Assembly (NCBI GenBank): GCA_944321365.1
Contig: CALULA010000002.1
Location: 1-64,000, forward strand
Direction of reading: 5' to 3'
DNA length: 64,000 nt
From: an uncultured Paraprevotella sp.
GTDB lineage: Bacteria > Bacteroidota > Bacteroidia > Bacteroidales > Bacteroidaceae
The notes beneath the pieces were generated by a model. That model was not told where the DNA came from. It was given only the letters and a program-made list of their open reading frames with translations, and did not search any database. Position numbers and translations under genes: made by a program. Positions 17,461-27,562 of this stretch are shown here, piece by piece; position 1 is the first letter of the stretch; each line of letters opens with the position of its first letter.

Positions 17461-18219
17461 TTAGTCGTCCAGCTTGGCCTTGATGAACTCACGGTTCAGA
17501 CGGGCGATGTTGGCTATGCTCTCGCATTTGGGACATACGGCCTCGCAGGCACGAGTGTTCGTACAGTTACCAAAGCCCAATTCATCCATCTTGGCAATCA
17601 TGGCCTTGGCACGACGGGCGGCCTCAGGACGGCCCTGCGGCAACAAAGCCAACTGGCTCACTTTGGAAGAGACGAACAGCATGGCTGAACCGTTCTTGCA
17701 GGCAGCCACACAGGCACCACAACCGATGCAGGTGGCGCAATCCATAGCCTCGTCTGCCTTATCCTTCGGAATCAGAATGGCATTGGCATCCTGCGGCTGT
17801 CCGGTACGCACCGTGACATAACCGCCAGCCTGAATGATTTTATCGAACGCAGAACGGTCTACCATACAGTCCTTGATAACCGGGAAACCGGCCGAACGCC
17901 ACGGTTCCACCGTGATGGTATCGCCATCGTTGAAACGACGCATATACAGCTGGCAGGTTGTAGCACCGCGCTCAGTCTTGCCATGCGGCGTGCCGTTAAT
18001 ATAAAGGGAGCACATACCGCAGATACCCTCGCGGCAATCGTGGTCGAATACGAACGGCTCTTTACCTTCTTCAATCAACTGTTCATTCAAAATGTCCAGC
18101 ATCTCCAGGAAAGATGTGTCGCCCGGAATGTCTTTCATCACACGCTCGTCAAAATGACCCTTGTCTTTCGGTCCGTTCTGGCGCCAATATCTAAGCTTAA
18201 ATGAAATGATTTTCTCCAT
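17461..18219 (-). CDS. frdB: Fumarate reductase / succinate dehydrogenase iron-sulfur subunit
   Basis: The 252-residue electron-transfer subunit carrying [2Fe-2S], [4Fe-4S] and [3Fe-4S] centres between the flavoprotein and the cytochrome b. C62, C67, C70 (CREGICGMC) and C89 fit the plant-ferredoxin-type cluster; [11 protein letters not shown] and [14 protein letters not shown] supply the other two. In Bacteroides the frdCAB complex works as fumarate reductase in anaerobic respiration and succinate formation. Third gene of the operon, 36 bp after frdA, followed by a strong terminator. Confidence 0.95.
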   Translation of the reverse strand: MEKIISFKLRYWRQNGPKDKGHFDERVMKDIPGDTSFLEMLDILNEQLIEEGKEPFVFDHDCREGICGMCSLYINGTPHGKTERGATTCQLYMRRFNDGDTITVEPWRSAGFPVIKDCMVDRSAFDKIIQAGGYVTVRTGQPQDANAILIPKDKADEAMDCATCIGCGACVAACKNGSAMLFVSSKVSQLALLPQGRPEAARRAKAMIAKMDELGFGNCTNTRACEAVCPKCESIANIARLNREFIKAKLDD

Positions 18220-18255
18220 TGTTTTTTTCTTTATAATCGTTGAACAAACCGTTTA

Positions 18256-20238
18256 TTAGCTCTTGTAGTTACGTGTCTGCACCTTGATGGCTTCATAAAC
18301 CAGCGGCTCTTTGTAGAGCACAGGCGCAACATCGTCTGAACCTTGATACTCCCAGCATGATACATAGAAGTAGTTCTCATCATCACGTTTGGCCTCACCT
18401 TCCTCTGTCTGGTATTCCTCACGGAAGTGTCCGCCGCATGACTCATTACGGTTCAGGGCATCGTAGGCAATCAGCTCGCCCATCGTGATGAAATCGTTCA
18501 GACGCCATGCCTTCTCCAACTCTACATTCACGCCTTCAGTAGAGCCGGGAATGAACAGGTTGGTCTCAAACTCCTTGCGGATGTCTTTCAGGAGCTTCAG
18601 AGCGGTCTTCAGGCTTTCTTCCGTACGTGCCATACCTACATATTCCCACATGATGTGGCCCAGTTTCTTGTGGATGGAATCGACAGATTCTTTTCCTTTA
18701 ATCCCCATCAAGTGGTCTATGCGGGCCTTGACTGCATTCTCTGCCTCTACGAACTCAGGCAGATCTGTAGAGAAGCGGGGAACGGTAATCTGGTCGGCCA
18801 GATAGTTCTGGATGGTGTAAGGCAGCACAAAGTAACCGTCGGCCAGACCCTGCATCAGGGCGGAAGCACCCAGACGGTTGGCACCGTGGTCGGAGAAGTT
18901 ACACTCACCGATGGCGAACAGTCCCTTGATGGAAGTCTGAAGCTCATAGTCAACCCAGATGCCGCCCATCGTGTAGTGGATAGCAGGATAGATCATCATC
19001 GGGTTATAGTACTTCACGCCGTTGATTTCGTTAGCCAGCTTACCGGGATTCACGTCAGTGATTTCCTCATACATGTCGAACAGGTTGCCATAACGCTGCA
19101 GAACCTGATCGATGCCCAGACGCTCGATGCTCTCGGAGAAATCGAGGAACACGGCCAGACCTGTGTTGTTCACGCCATAGCCCTTGTCGCAACGCTCCTT
19201 GGCCGCACGCGAAGCCACGTCACGGGGCACAAGGTTGCCGAATGCCGGATAACGGCGCTCCAGATAATAGTCGCGGTCTTCCTCCGAAATGTCGCTGCCC
19301 TTCTTCGTGCCGGCCTGCAGAGCCTTGGCATCTTCCAGTTTCTTCGGCACCCAGATGCGGCCGTCGTTACGCAGTGACTCCGACATCAGCGTCAGCTTGG
19401 ACTGCTTGTCACCGTGAACGGGGATACAGGTGGGGTGAATCTGTACGTAAGCCGGGTTGGCGAAGTAAGCACCCTTGCGGTAGCACTGCATGGCTGCCGA
19501 GCAGTTGCAACCCATTGCATTGGTGGAAAGGAAGTACGTATTACCGTAACCGCCGGTGGCGATAACCACGGCATGAGCGGCAAAACGCTCCAGTTTACCG
19601 GTCACCAGGTTGCGGGCGATGATACCGCGGGCGCGGCCGTCTATAACTACCAGGTCCATCATCTCATAACGGGTGAACAGCTTCACCGTGCCGGCGTTCA
19701 CCTGACAGCTCAGTGCGGAATAGGCACCCAGCAGCAACTGCTGCCCGGTCTGTCCCTTGGCATAGAACGTACGTGACACCTGAGCACCACCAAACGAACG
19801 GTTGGCCAGCATGCCGCCATACTCACGGGCGAAAGGAACACCCTGTGCCACGCACTGGTCGATGATGTTATTTGAAACTTCAGCCAAGCGATATACATTG
19901 GCCTCACGAGCACGATAGTCGCCACCCTTCACCGTATCGTAGAACAGACGGTACACCGAGTCGCCGTCGTTCTGATAGTTCTTGGCTGCATTGATACCAC
20001 CCTGCGCAGCAATGGAGTGTGCACGGCGCGGTGAATCCTGAATACAGAAGTTGAACACCTTGAAGCCCATCTCACCCAGTGATGCAGCTGCAGATGCACC
20101 GGCCAGTCCCGTACCAACAACGATAATGTCTAAACGACGCTTGTTAGCCGGGTTCACCAGCTTCTGGTGTGCTTTATAATTAGTCCATTTCTCAGCCACC
20201 GGTCCTTCCGGAATCTTAGAATCTATAATCTTTGTCAT
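18256..20238 (-). CDS. frdA: Fumarate reductase / succinate dehydrogenase flavoprotein subunit
   Basis: The 660-residue catalytic subunit. The FAD-binding GTGLAGAS is at residues 42-49, and the covalent flavin histidine is H74 in [11 protein letters not shown]. The active-site segments [14 protein letters not shown] and [14 protein letters not shown] are present. Length and order fit the B-type complex (one five-helix cytochrome b). It interconverts fumarate and succinate; under gut conditions the reductive direction is expected. 36 bp separate it from both neighbours. Confidence 0.96.
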   Translation of the reverse strand: MTKIIDSKIPEGPVAEKWTNYKAHQKLVNPANKRRLDIIVVGTGLAGASAAASLGEMGFKVFNFCIQDSPRRAHSIAAQGGINAAKNYQNDGDSVYRLFYDTVKGGDYRAREANVYRLAEVSNNIIDQCVAQGVPFAREYGGMLANRSFGGAQVSRTFYAKGQTGQQLLLGAYSALSCQVNAGTVKLFTRYEMMDLVVIDGRARGIIARNLVTGKLERFAAHAVVIATGGYGNTYFLSTNAMGCNCSAAMQCYRKGAYFANPAYVQIHPTCIPVHGDKQSKLTLMSESLRNDGRIWVPKKLEDAKALQAGTKKGSDISEEDRDYYLERRYPAFGNLVPRDVASRAAKERCDKGYGVNNTGLAVFLDFSESIERLGIDQVLQRYGNLFDMYEEITDVNPGKLANEINGVKYYNPMMIYPAIHYTMGGIWVDYELQTSIKGLFAIGECNFSDHGANRLGASALMQGLADGYFVLPYTIQNYLADQITVPRFSTDLPEFVEAENAVKARIDHLMGIKGKESVDSIHKKLGHIMWEYVGMARTEESLKTALKLLKDIRKEFETNLFIPGSTEGVNVELEKAWRLNDFITMGELIAYDALNRNESCGGHFREEYQTEEGEAKRDDENYFYVSCWEYQGSDDVAPVLYKEPLVYEAIKVQTRNYKS

Positions 20239-20274
20239 AGTTCAAATTCTATTTAATGATTCATTAATTAAAAA

Positions 20275-20967
20275 TTAGTAGCACACGCCTTCAACGCAAC
20301 TGCCGCAGAAAGAGAAATACAGAGCTACAACCAAGAACATCAGAATGACAATAGTGGTGTAGATGTTACCGATACACTTCCAACGGTTGAACCACACCTT
20401 GCCATTCCAGCCCAGAGTCTGGATAGCACTCCAGAAGCCGTGTGTCAGATGAAACCACAATGCAGCCAGCCAAATGACATAAAGTACAGTATATACCGGG
20501 CAACTGAACGTTTGCACGATATAACCGTAACCGTCCGCAGCATGCAGACCACCCATATAAGGGTCGCCCAACAACTCGGCAAACATCATGTTGTACCAGA
20601 AATTATAGAGGTGTAATCCTAATCCCAAGACCACGATGATGCCCAGCACCAGCATGTTCTGAGAAGCCCACTCTACCTTTTCCGGTTTGCAGGTCACATC
20701 GTAACGGTTGTTACCGCGTGCCTTACGGTTTTGCATCGTCAACCAGAAAGCATAAATGATGTGAATAACGACCAAAGCTGCCAATACCAGTGTAGCTGCT
20801 ACAGCATACCAGTTTGAGCCGAGGAATTCACAAATCATGTTATAGCCTTCTGCCGAAAACAGAGCCACAACGTTCATTGACGCATGGAACGTCAAGAACA
20901 GGACAAGCGCAATACCGGTAACCGACATCACGACTTTCCTACCAATAGATGAATCACATAACCACAT
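20275..20967 (-). CDS. frdC: Fumarate reductase cytochrome b subunit
   Basis: A 230-residue membrane anchor with about five hydrophobic helices (residues ~12-35, 52-75, 98-118, 150-172, 196-222) and histidines inside or next to helices (H28, H69, HLTHGFW) suited to bind two b haems. It takes electrons from menaquinol and passes them to FrdB. The start VMSVTGIALVLFLTFHASMN is characteristic of the B-type family. First gene of frdCAB; a good promoter lies about 75 nt upstream. Confidence 0.94.
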   Translation of the reverse strand: MWLCDSSIGRKVVMSVTGIALVLFLTFHASMNVVALFSAEGYNMICEFLGSNWYAVAATLVLAALVVIHIIYAFWLTMQNRKARGNNRYDVTCKPEKVEWASQNMLVLGIIVVLGLGLHLYNFWYNMMFAELLGDPYMGGLHAADGYGYIVQTFSCPVYTVLYVIWLAALWFHLTHGFWSAIQTLGWNGKVWFNRWKCIGNIYTTIVILMFLVVALYFSFCGSCVEGVCY

Positions 20968-21042
20968 AAATGATTGAATTTAAAATATTTAATAAATAAT
21001 ACAAAGAAATTCCTTTTTAAAGGTCCATTTGATAAGTTTCTG

Positions 21043-21073
21043 CAAAATTACTCTAAATCCTGAATAACTCAAA
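21043..21073 (-). promoter_or_regulatory. Promoter of frdCAB
   Basis: On the minus strand, TTTG (21073-21070), a 19-nt spacer and TAATTTTG (21050-21043) match the Bacteroides consensus. The leader to frdC is about 70 nt and AT-rich. Confidence 0.7.
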
Positions 21074-21104
21074 GAAATACTTAAATTATATTCCTAAAAA
21101 TCAC

Positions 21105-21112
21105 TACTTTTG
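21105..21112 (+). promoter_or_regulatory. Promoter -7 box of mnmG
   Basis: TACTTTTG fits TAnnTTTG and lies 20 nt before the mnmG start. No TTG at 19-21 nt upstream. Divergent from the frdC promoter. Confidence 0.5.
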
Positions 21113-21132
21113 TAACCATAAAAAAAGTGAAA

Positions 21133-23004
21133 ATGAAGTTTGACTACGATGTGATTGTCATAGGAGGAGGTCACGCCGGATGCGAAGCTGCGGCCGCCTC
21201 TGCCAACATGGGTGCGCGTACTTGTCTTATCACTATGGACATGAACAAGATAGGACAAATGAGCTGCAACCCCGCCGTGGGAGGAATAGCCAAAGGACAA
21301 ATCGTCCGGGAAATTGATGCGCTGGGGGGATTTATGGGAATAGTAACCGACCGCACAGCCATACAATTCCGCATGCTGAACCGTTCAAAAGGCCCTGCCA
21401 TGTGGAGTCCGAGAGCACAATGCGACAGAGGAAAATTCATCTGGGCTTGGCGAGAAATTTTGGAAAACACGCCCAATCTGCATATCTGGCAAGATCAAGT
21501 GAAGGAATTACTGGTAGAAAACGGAGTGGCGACAGGGGTCAAAACTTATTTCGACGTCGTTTTCCATGCACATTGTGTCATTCTGACCGCCGGAACTTTC
21601 CTGAACGGACTCATGCACATCGGACGCACCCAATTACCCGGAGGACGGATAGCCGAACCACCATCCTATCATCTAACCGAATCCATCGCCCGACATGGCG
21701 TCACTCACGGTCGGATGAAGACCGGAACGCCCGTACGTATCGACGGCAGAAGCGTACATTTTGATGAATTAGAAATACAGGAAGGCGAACAAAGCTACCA
21801 TCATTTTTCTTTCATGGAGAACAACCGCAGGCTCCAGCAATTACCCTGTTGGACCTGTTTCACCAATCCGGCTGTCCATGAAGTGTTACGAAACGGATTG
21901 CCTGACTCACCATTATACAACGGACAAATCAAAAGTATCGGGCCTCGCTACTGCCCCAGCATTGAAACCAAGTTAGTCACGTTCCCGGAACGAGACCAAC
22001 ATCAGCTCTTCTTAGAGCCAGAGGGCGAGAGCACACAAGAATATTATCTCAACGGATTTTCATCCAGTCTGCCGCTACACATACAGATTGAAGCGTTGAA
22101 AAAAATCCCCGCTTTCCGCGATTTAGCCATATACCGTCCCGGTTATGCCATAGAATACGATTATTTCGACCCCACACAGCTCAAACACACGTTAGAATCA
22201 AAGATTATTTCAAACTTGTTTTTAGCCGGACAGGTGAACGGCACTACAGGTTATGAAGAAGCAGCCGGACAAGGTATCGTAGCAGGTATCAACGCAGCGC
22301 TCAAGTGCAACGGCGGAGAACCGTTTATCATGCATCGTGACGAATCCTATATAGGCGTACTCATCGACGATTTGGTTACAAAAGGAGTGGACGAACCTTA
22401 TCGAATGTTTACCTCAAGAGCCGAATATCGCATATTGTTAAGACAAGACGATGCAGACGCACGTCTCACGGAACGATCTTACAAATTAGGATTAGCGCAG
22501 CGCGAACGCTACGACCTTTGGTTAACCAAGAAAGAAGCAATCCATCGAATTGTAGACTTCTGCGAGCATTTTTCATTAAAGCCCGCCCTAATCAATCCGG
22601 GATTAGAATCCTTAGGAACGACTCCATTAAAATATGGATGTAAACTATTTGATCTAATAAACCGTCCACAAATCACGCTTAGGAATATTTCAACATATAT
22701 CCAACCGTTACACACCTTACTCAACAGCATTACCGACCGTCAAGACGAAATCATAGAAGCGGCAGAAGTATTAATCAAATATCATGGCTACATCAATAGA
22801 GAGAGAGTAATTGCCGACAAGATGCAACGTCTGGAAAACATCAAGATAAAAGGCAAGTTCAACTATAGGGAAATGAACTCTCTTTCTACAGAGGCCCGAC
22901 AGAAACTGGAAAAGATAGACCCGGACACCCTCGCCCAGGCCGGACGTATTCCAGGAGTATCCCCAAGCGACATCAACGTCCTGCTCGTATTGCTTGGAAG
23001 ATAA
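21133..23004 (+). CDS. mnmG: tRNA uridine-5-carboxymethylaminomethyl modification enzyme MnmG (GidA)
   Basis: A 623-residue FAD enzyme that works with MnmE to modify U34 of tRNAs reading two-codon sets. The FAD-binding VIGGGHAGCEAA is at residues ~8-19; MSCNPAVGGIAKGQIVREIDALGG and PRYCPSIETKLVTF are family signatures; GQVNGTTGYEEAAGQG is the second FAD-contact motif. A GTG frame start lies two codons earlier (21127), but the ATG at 21133 gives the usual KFDYDVIVIGGG. mnmG is often near oriC, and a parS-like site follows 12 bp after its stop. Confidence 0.96.
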   Translation: MKFDYDVIVIGGGHAGCEAAAASANMGARTCLITMDMNKIGQMSCNPAVGGIAKGQIVREIDALGGFMGIVTDRTAIQFRMLNRSKGPAMWSPRAQCDRGKFIWAWREILENTPNLHIWQDQVKELLVENGVATGVKTYFDVVFHAHCVILTAGTFLNGLMHIGRTQLPGGRIAEPPSYHLTESIARHGVTHGRMKTGTPVRIDGRSVHFDELEIQEGEQSYHHFSFMENNRRLQQLPCWTCFTNPAVHEVLRNGLPDSPLYNGQIKSIGPRYCPSIETKLVTFPERDQHQLFLEPEGESTQEYYLNGFSSSLPLHIQIEALKKIPAFRDLAIYRPGYAIEYDYFDPTQLKHTLESKIISNLFLAGQVNGTTGYEEAAGQGIVAGINAALKCNGGEPFIMHRDESYIGVLIDDLVTKGVDEPYRMFTSRAEYRILLRQDDADARLTERSYKLGLAQRERYDLWLTKKEAIHRIVDFCEHFSLKPALINPGLESLGTTPLKYGCKLFDLINRPQITLRNISTYIQPLHTLLNSITDRQDEIIEAAEVLIKYHGYINRERVIADKMQRLENIKIKGKFNYREMNSLSTEARQKLEKIDPDTLAQAGRIPGVSPSDINVLLVLLGR

Positions 23005-23016
23005 GCAAGGGGGTGA

Positions 23017-23032
23017 GGTTTCACGTGAAACA
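23017..23032. promoter_or_regulatory. parS: parS-like ParB-binding site
   Basis: GGTTTCACGTGAAACA matches the bacterial parS consensus TGTTTCACGTGAAACA at 15 of 16 positions and contains the full 14-bp palindrome GTTTCACGTGAAAC (23018-23031). It lies between mnmG and apt. ParB spreads from such sites and recruits SMC, usually within the origin-proximal part of the chromosome. No parA/parB is in the window. Confidence 0.85.
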
Positions 23033-23065
23033 AAACTTAAATAACGAACAGATAAAATACTGGTT

Positions 23066-23596
23066 ATGAACAATCCAACATTAATGAAAAATCTAAGAAA
23101 CGTTCCGAACTATCCTATTCCAGGAATACAGTTCAAGGACGTTACGACGCTCTTTAAAAATGCCAAATGCATGAAGATTATGGTCAATGAGCTTTATGAA
23201 CTCTACAAGGACAAAGGCATCACCAAAGTCGTCGGAATTGAGTCTCGCGGCTTCGTTCTGGGAGCAGCCCTCGCAGTCAAACTCGGAGCCGGGTTCGTCA
23301 TGTGCCGAAAACCAGGGAAGCTTCCGGCCGAAACCCTAAAAGAGACTTACATGAAAGAGTATGGTAAGGATACAATAGAAATACACAAAGACGCCATTGA
23401 CGAGAAAGACATAGTACTTATCCATGATGATTTGCTTGCCACTGGGGGATCTATGAAAGCAGCCTACAACTTGGTAAAACGCTTCAATCCGCAAAAAATC
23501 TACATCAACTTCATCATAGAATTGACAAGCGAGGGGCAAAAAGGACGTGATGTATTCGATAAGGATACAGAAATAACGACACTGATTCACATTTAA
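23066..23596 (+). CDS. apt: Adenine phosphoribosyltransferase
   Basis: A 176-residue purine-salvage enzyme making AMP from adenine and PRPP. Start RNVPNYPIPGIQFKDVTTLF, substrate loop GIESRGFVLGAALAV, RKPGKLP, and the PRPP-binding motif VLIHDDLLATGGSMKAA (residues ~119-135). An in-frame ATG six codons in (23084) is an alternative start. It lies 61 bp after mnmG, with the parS-like site between them, and is followed by a strong terminator. Confidence 0.95.
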   Translation: MNNPTLMKNLRNVPNYPIPGIQFKDVTTLFKNAKCMKIMVNELYELYKDKGITKVVGIESRGFVLGAALAVKLGAGFVMCRKPGKLPAETLKETYMKEYGKDTIEIHKDAIDEKDIVLIHDDLLATGGSMKAAYNLVKRFNPQKIYINFIIELTSEGQKGRDVFDKDTEITTLIHI

Positions 23597-23615
23597 ACAA
23601 AAACATTCAGTCCAA

Positions 23616-23653
23616 GGGACACCGTCTATGAGACAGTGTCCCCTTTTTATTTT
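23616..23653 (+). terminator. Intrinsic terminator after apt
   Basis: GGGACAC plus GTC (23616-23626, one mismatch) pairs with GAC plus GTGTCCC (23632-23642) around TATGA, followed by CTTTTTATTTT. A canonical Rho-independent terminator. Confidence 0.9.
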
Positions 23654-23664
23654 AAAAGAATTAC

Positions 23665-25494
23665 ATGACAGCCGAAGAAAGAGAAAAGCTCAATACATAT
23701 TTAAAAGGTATCGTACTCAATCTGCCTGACAATCCGGGATGTTACCAATATCTAAATGAAAACGGAGAAATCATCTACGTGGGAAAGGCCAAGAATCTGA
23801 AAAGAAGAGTCTACTCCTATTTCAGCAAAGAGCATCAAAGCCGAAAAACCGCCATGCTGGTCAGCAAAATCAGAGATATTAAATATGTTGTGGTAAACAC
23901 AGAAGAAGATGCACTATTGTTGGAAAACAACCTGATCAAACGATACAAGCCTCACTATAATGTCTTGTTAAAGGACGACAAGACTTATCCTTCCATCTGT
24001 GTGACCAACGAATACTTCCCCCGCATATTCAAGACCAGGCATATTGTCAGAAACGGATCTACCTACTTCGGTCCTTACAGCCATATTCCGACAATGAATG
24101 CATTGCTCGAATTGATCAAGAACCTTTATCCGCTACGCACCTGTCACCTGCCACTTACGCCCGAAAATGTACAATCAGGAAAATATAATGTCTGTTTAGA
24201 ATATCACATCAAGAACTGCAAAGGTCCTTGTATAGGTGCACAAAGTCATGAAGAATACCTCCAATCCATCCGTGAAGCCAAAGAAATACTGAAAGGAAAC
24301 ACCGCAGAAATCAGTCATAAACTGATGCAGGAAATGCAACGTTTAGCCACAGAACTACGTTTCGAGGAGGCACAAATAATCAAACAAAAGTATGATCTGC
24401 TGGAAAGTTACCGAAGCAAGAGCGAAGTGGTGAGCAATGTGCTCCACAACATTGATGTATTCGCCATTGAAGATAATGAAAACACAGCCTATGTCAACTA
24501 CCTGCACGTGACTAACGGATGCATCAATCAGGCTTTCACTTTTGAATACAGGAAACGAATGAACGAGACAGCACAAGATCTTCTCGCACTCGGCATAGCC
24601 GAAATGCGTGAACGCTATAAAAGCCACTCTAAAGAAATCATCATCCCCTTCCCCATAGACATCGAAATGGAAGGAGTCACCTTCACCATTCCTCAAAGAG
24701 GAGACAAAAAGAAACTGCTCGACCTCTCCATCCTCAATGTGAAACAATACAAAGTAGACAGGCTGAAACAAGCCGAGAAACTCAATCCAGAACAGAAGAG
24801 CGTGCGCCTGATGAAAGAAATCCAACAAGCCATGCACCTCGAAAAACTCCCTATACGCATAGAATGTTTCGACAATTCAAACATCTCCGGAGCAGACGCT
24901 GTGGCAGCCTGCGTGGTATTCAAGAAATGCAAGCCCAGCAAGCAGGACTACCGTAAATACAACATCAAGACTGTGATTGGCCCGGATGACTATGCCTCGA
25001 TGAAGGAAGTGGTGAGACGACGTTATTCGAGAGCTATAGAGGAACAAGGCGAACTGCCCGACCTTATCATCACGGACGGCGGACGCGGACAGATGGAAGT
25101 GGTGCGCGAAGTGGTGGAAGACGAACTGGGACTGCACATCCCTATCGCCGGATTGGCTAAAAACGACCGGCACCGCACCAATGAATTGCTTTTCGGTTTT
25201 CCGCCCATCGTCATCGGTATGAAAACAGACAGTCCCCTATTCCGCCTCATGACACAAATACAAGATGAGGTGCACCGGTTTGCCATCACGTTCCATCGCG
25301 ACAAAAGGAGCAGACATCAGACAACGTCTGCCTTGGACAACATCAAAGGTATCGGGGAAAAGACCAAGACCCAACTGCTGAAAAAGTTCAAAAGCGTAAA
25401 ACGTATCAAAGAAGCTTCTCTCGAAGAAATTGCAACAGAAATAGGACCGGCAAAAGCCAAAATCATCAAAGAAAATCTGACCGAAGAAGCATAA
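23665..25494 (+). CDS. uvrC: Excinuclease ABC subunit C
   Basis: A 609-residue nuclease of nucleotide excision repair, making both incisions around UvrB-marked lesions. The N-terminal GIY-YIG domain is seen as PGCYQYLNENGEIIYVGKAK (residues ~20-39); a UVR motif is near residues 208-242 (LMQEMQRLATELRFEEAQII); the RNase H-like 5' nuclease has IECFDNSNISG and DLIITDGGRGQ; the C-terminal helix-hairpin-helix has NIKGIGEKTKTQLLKKF and IGPAKAKII. It starts 11 bp after the apt terminator, so it needs its own promoter, which I cannot see. Confidence 0.96.
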   Translation: MTAEEREKLNTYLKGIVLNLPDNPGCYQYLNENGEIIYVGKAKNLKRRVYSYFSKEHQSRKTAMLVSKIRDIKYVVVNTEEDALLLENNLIKRYKPHYNVLLKDDKTYPSICVTNEYFPRIFKTRHIVRNGSTYFGPYSHIPTMNALLELIKNLYPLRTCHLPLTPENVQSGKYNVCLEYHIKNCKGPCIGAQSHEEYLQSIREAKEILKGNTAEISHKLMQEMQRLATELRFEEAQIIKQKYDLLESYRSKSEVVSNVLHNIDVFAIEDNENTAYVNYLHVTNGCINQAFTFEYRKRMNETAQDLLALGIAEMRERYKSHSKEIIIPFPIDIEMEGVTFTIPQRGDKKKLLDLSILNVKQYKVDRLKQAEKLNPEQKSVRLMKEIQQAMHLEKLPIRIECFDNSNISGADAVAACVVFKKCKPSKQDYRKYNIKTVIGPDDYASMKEVVRRRYSRAIEEQGELPDLIITDGGRGQMEVVREVVEDELGLHIPIAGLAKNDRHRTNELLFGFPPIVIGMKTDSPLFRLMTQIQDEVHRFAITFHRDKRSRHQTTSALDNIKGIGEKTKTQLLKKFKSVKRIKEASLEEIATEIGPAKAKIIKENLTEEA

Positions 25495-26310
25495 GAAATA
25501 CAGCAGATTCCACCCGTTGTGACAACAAAAAAGAGAAATGCATCCAACAACCTGCTTCACAAAAAGGAACAAAGTGGTGCATATCGCCACATACCGTCGC
25601 ATAACCAGAAGCAACATACTGATAATAAATATATTAAACGCACAAATCCCGAATCATTCCGGGTCATAAGTCCGTTACAAAACAAGGGAGCAGACATCAC
25701 AAGTCCTTCACTTCTGACATCCGGCAACAGGACACGTGAAAAAAACAATCAGGAAGAGACACCGCATGGAATCTCGTCAGTAAAACCCACACCCGCCTGT
25801 TCATGTTCCAGACGCGTATTAAAATCCACCTATCGCACAGCAAAATCCCGAACAAAAAAGCAAGAAACAGCTGAAAAGAACCGTCAAAATTTAATATATT
25901 TGCAACGTATACAAACCCAGGACAAAGAATGACAAAGGCATGACATTACACAACATTTGCTTCAACACCATAGGAAACACAAAAACAGCGACAGATATTC
26001 CATCTGCCAATTTGGGAAACAGCATATACAGCATTGATTTAACCGGCAATCCAACAGACTTCGGCTCCGTCCATCCAGACAAAAAGAATGCGAACCGATT
26101 GGCTCATACCTCCTATCAATGCAGCCAAGTCGCCTCGCCGCACAACTCGGAAAAAGGAAAGGGCATACGGCTTTCCGTAGCTCCGGATTAGTGAAAAAAG
26201 CATGCTCCGAACAAATAATCACGGACTGTCCACCCACACCTCAAATCTCGTAACAGAGGACTTTCTCCGGACTGTCCCACCCTTATTTCATAAAACATAG
26301 AACATAAACA
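25495..26310. other. Intergenic region between uvrC and the DUF418 gene
   Basis: 816 bp with no supported gene. Frames at 25519-25932 and 25940-26191 are open, but their composition is unlike protein and no family is seen. A -7-like TATATTTG lies at 25895-25902, followed by an ATG at 25940, so something may be transcribed. The direct repeat CGGACTGTCC with ACCC close behind occurs at about 26222 and 26268. It may hold a decayed gene. Confidence 0.4.
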
Positions 26311-27498
26311 ATGGAAACCAAGACCTTACAAACAGACAAGCGTATTCACTCCATCGACGCACTCCGAGGATTTGCCGTAATGGGCATCGTCCTGCTGCAC
26401 AACATCGAACATTTCAATTACTACTCATTTCCTGAAACAGCACCGGCATGGCTGGCCCAACTGGACCGGCACTTGTGGGATATGCTGTTCTTCTTGTTCT
26501 CAGGAAAAGCCTATGCCATCTTCGCCCTGCTCTTCGGCTTTACGTTCTACCTGCAAAGTCACAACAGTGAAAAGCGAGGCACAGACTTCCGCAACCGTTA
26601 CATGTGGCGGCTCATCCTGCTGCTGGGATTCGGTTTCATCAACGCCAGTTTCTTTCCGGGCGAAATCCTTGTGCTCTATGCGCTGATCGGTTTTGTACTG
26701 GTTCCCGTCCGACATTCAGGGAACAGGACGGTGGCATGGATAGCCCTCATCCTGATGTTGCAGCCGGTGGAATGGGGCAAGGCCATTTATTCCCTCCTTC
26801 ATCCGGAAGCCAACCTTCAACAAATGGTTTACTCGCTGGCCGATGTCTACCCACAACTGAACGGTCATTCGTTCTGGGAAATGGTAAAAGCCAATTTCGT
26901 CACCGGACAGCTCGCCAGCCTGAACTGGGCTTGGTGCTACGGCCGTGTGTTCCAGACGGCCTCGCTCTTCATGATCGGGATGCTGTTAGGACGCAACGGT
27001 CTGTTCAGTCCTACAGGAAAAGACCATGACCGCGTCATACGTTTCTGGCTGCGTGTCGGACTGTACGCCCTCCCCACAACCGTTTTCTTGTATTACCTGA
27101 AAGAGTTTATCTATTCCTTGATAGAAAACCCCTTCCTGGAATCGACGATGCAGACGGTCTGGAATTCTTGGTATAACCTCTCGTTCATGCTGGTCATCGT
27201 CAGCAGTTTCCTGTTGCTCTACTGGACCAACGAAGGGAAGCTGCAACGTCTGCTTGCCCCTTACGGTAAGATGAGTCTGACAGACTACATATCGCAATCC
27301 ATCATCGGGAGTTTCATCTATTATGGCTACGGACTGGAGATGCACCGCTACTGCGGCACCACCCTCAGCCTGCTCATCGGCATCGCCCTTTTCCTGCTTC
27401 AGCTGGCCTTTGCCCACTGGTGGTTCCGCCACTTCAAACGCGGACCGCTGGAAACCATCTGGCACCGACTGACGTGGATTGGCGCAAAAAAAGCGTAG
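26311..27498 (+). CDS. DUF418 domain-containing membrane protein (YeiB-like)
   Basis: A 395-residue inner-membrane protein with about ten hydrophobic segments. It begins with the family opening RIHSIDALRGFAVMGIVLLHN (acyltransferase-like N-terminus) and includes LFSGKAYAIFALLFGFTFYLQ. The DUF418 domain fills the C-terminal half, with YGKMSLTDYISQSIIGSFIYYGYG and FAHWWFRHFKRGPLE. Function is not established; relatives are proposed to move or modify small molecules. Monocistronic by spacing; its GC is much higher than that of the 800 bp before it. Confidence 0.9.
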   Translation: METKTLQTDKRIHSIDALRGFAVMGIVLLHNIEHFNYYSFPETAPAWLAQLDRHLWDMLFFLFSGKAYAIFALLFGFTFYLQSHNSEKRGTDFRNRYMWRLILLLGFGFINASFFPGEILVLYALIGFVLVPVRHSGNRTVAWIALILMLQPVEWGKAIYSLLHPEANLQQMVYSLADVYPQLNGHSFWEMVKANFVTGQLASLNWAWCYGRVFQTASLFMIGMLLGRNGLFSPTGKDHDRVIRFWLRVGLYALPTTVFLYYLKEFIYSLIENPFLESTMQTVWNSWYNLSFMLVIVSSFLLLYWTNEGKLQRLLAPYGKMSLTDYISQSIIGSFIYYGYGLEMHRYCGTTLSLLIGIALFLLQLAFAHWWFRHFKRGPLETIWHRLTWIGAKKA

Positions 27499-27526
27499 AA
27501 TACGCCTGAAACACAAAAAAACTCCG

Positions 27527-27534
27527 TAAATTTG
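27527..27534 (+). promoter_or_regulatory. Promoter -7 box of dtd
   Basis: TAAATTTG fits TAnnTTTG, 28 nt before the dtd start. The -33 element is not clear. Confidence 0.45.
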
Positions 27535-27562
27535 CTATAAACAACAACCAGACAGACTCATC

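Noticed and set aside
25735..25745. Second parS site (CACGTGAA)
   Set aside because: The match covers only half the palindrome.
25519..26191. Two short plus-strand genes between uvrC and the DUF418 gene
   Set aside because: Composition and lack of any recognisable pattern argue against coding; kept only as a note on the intergenic region.
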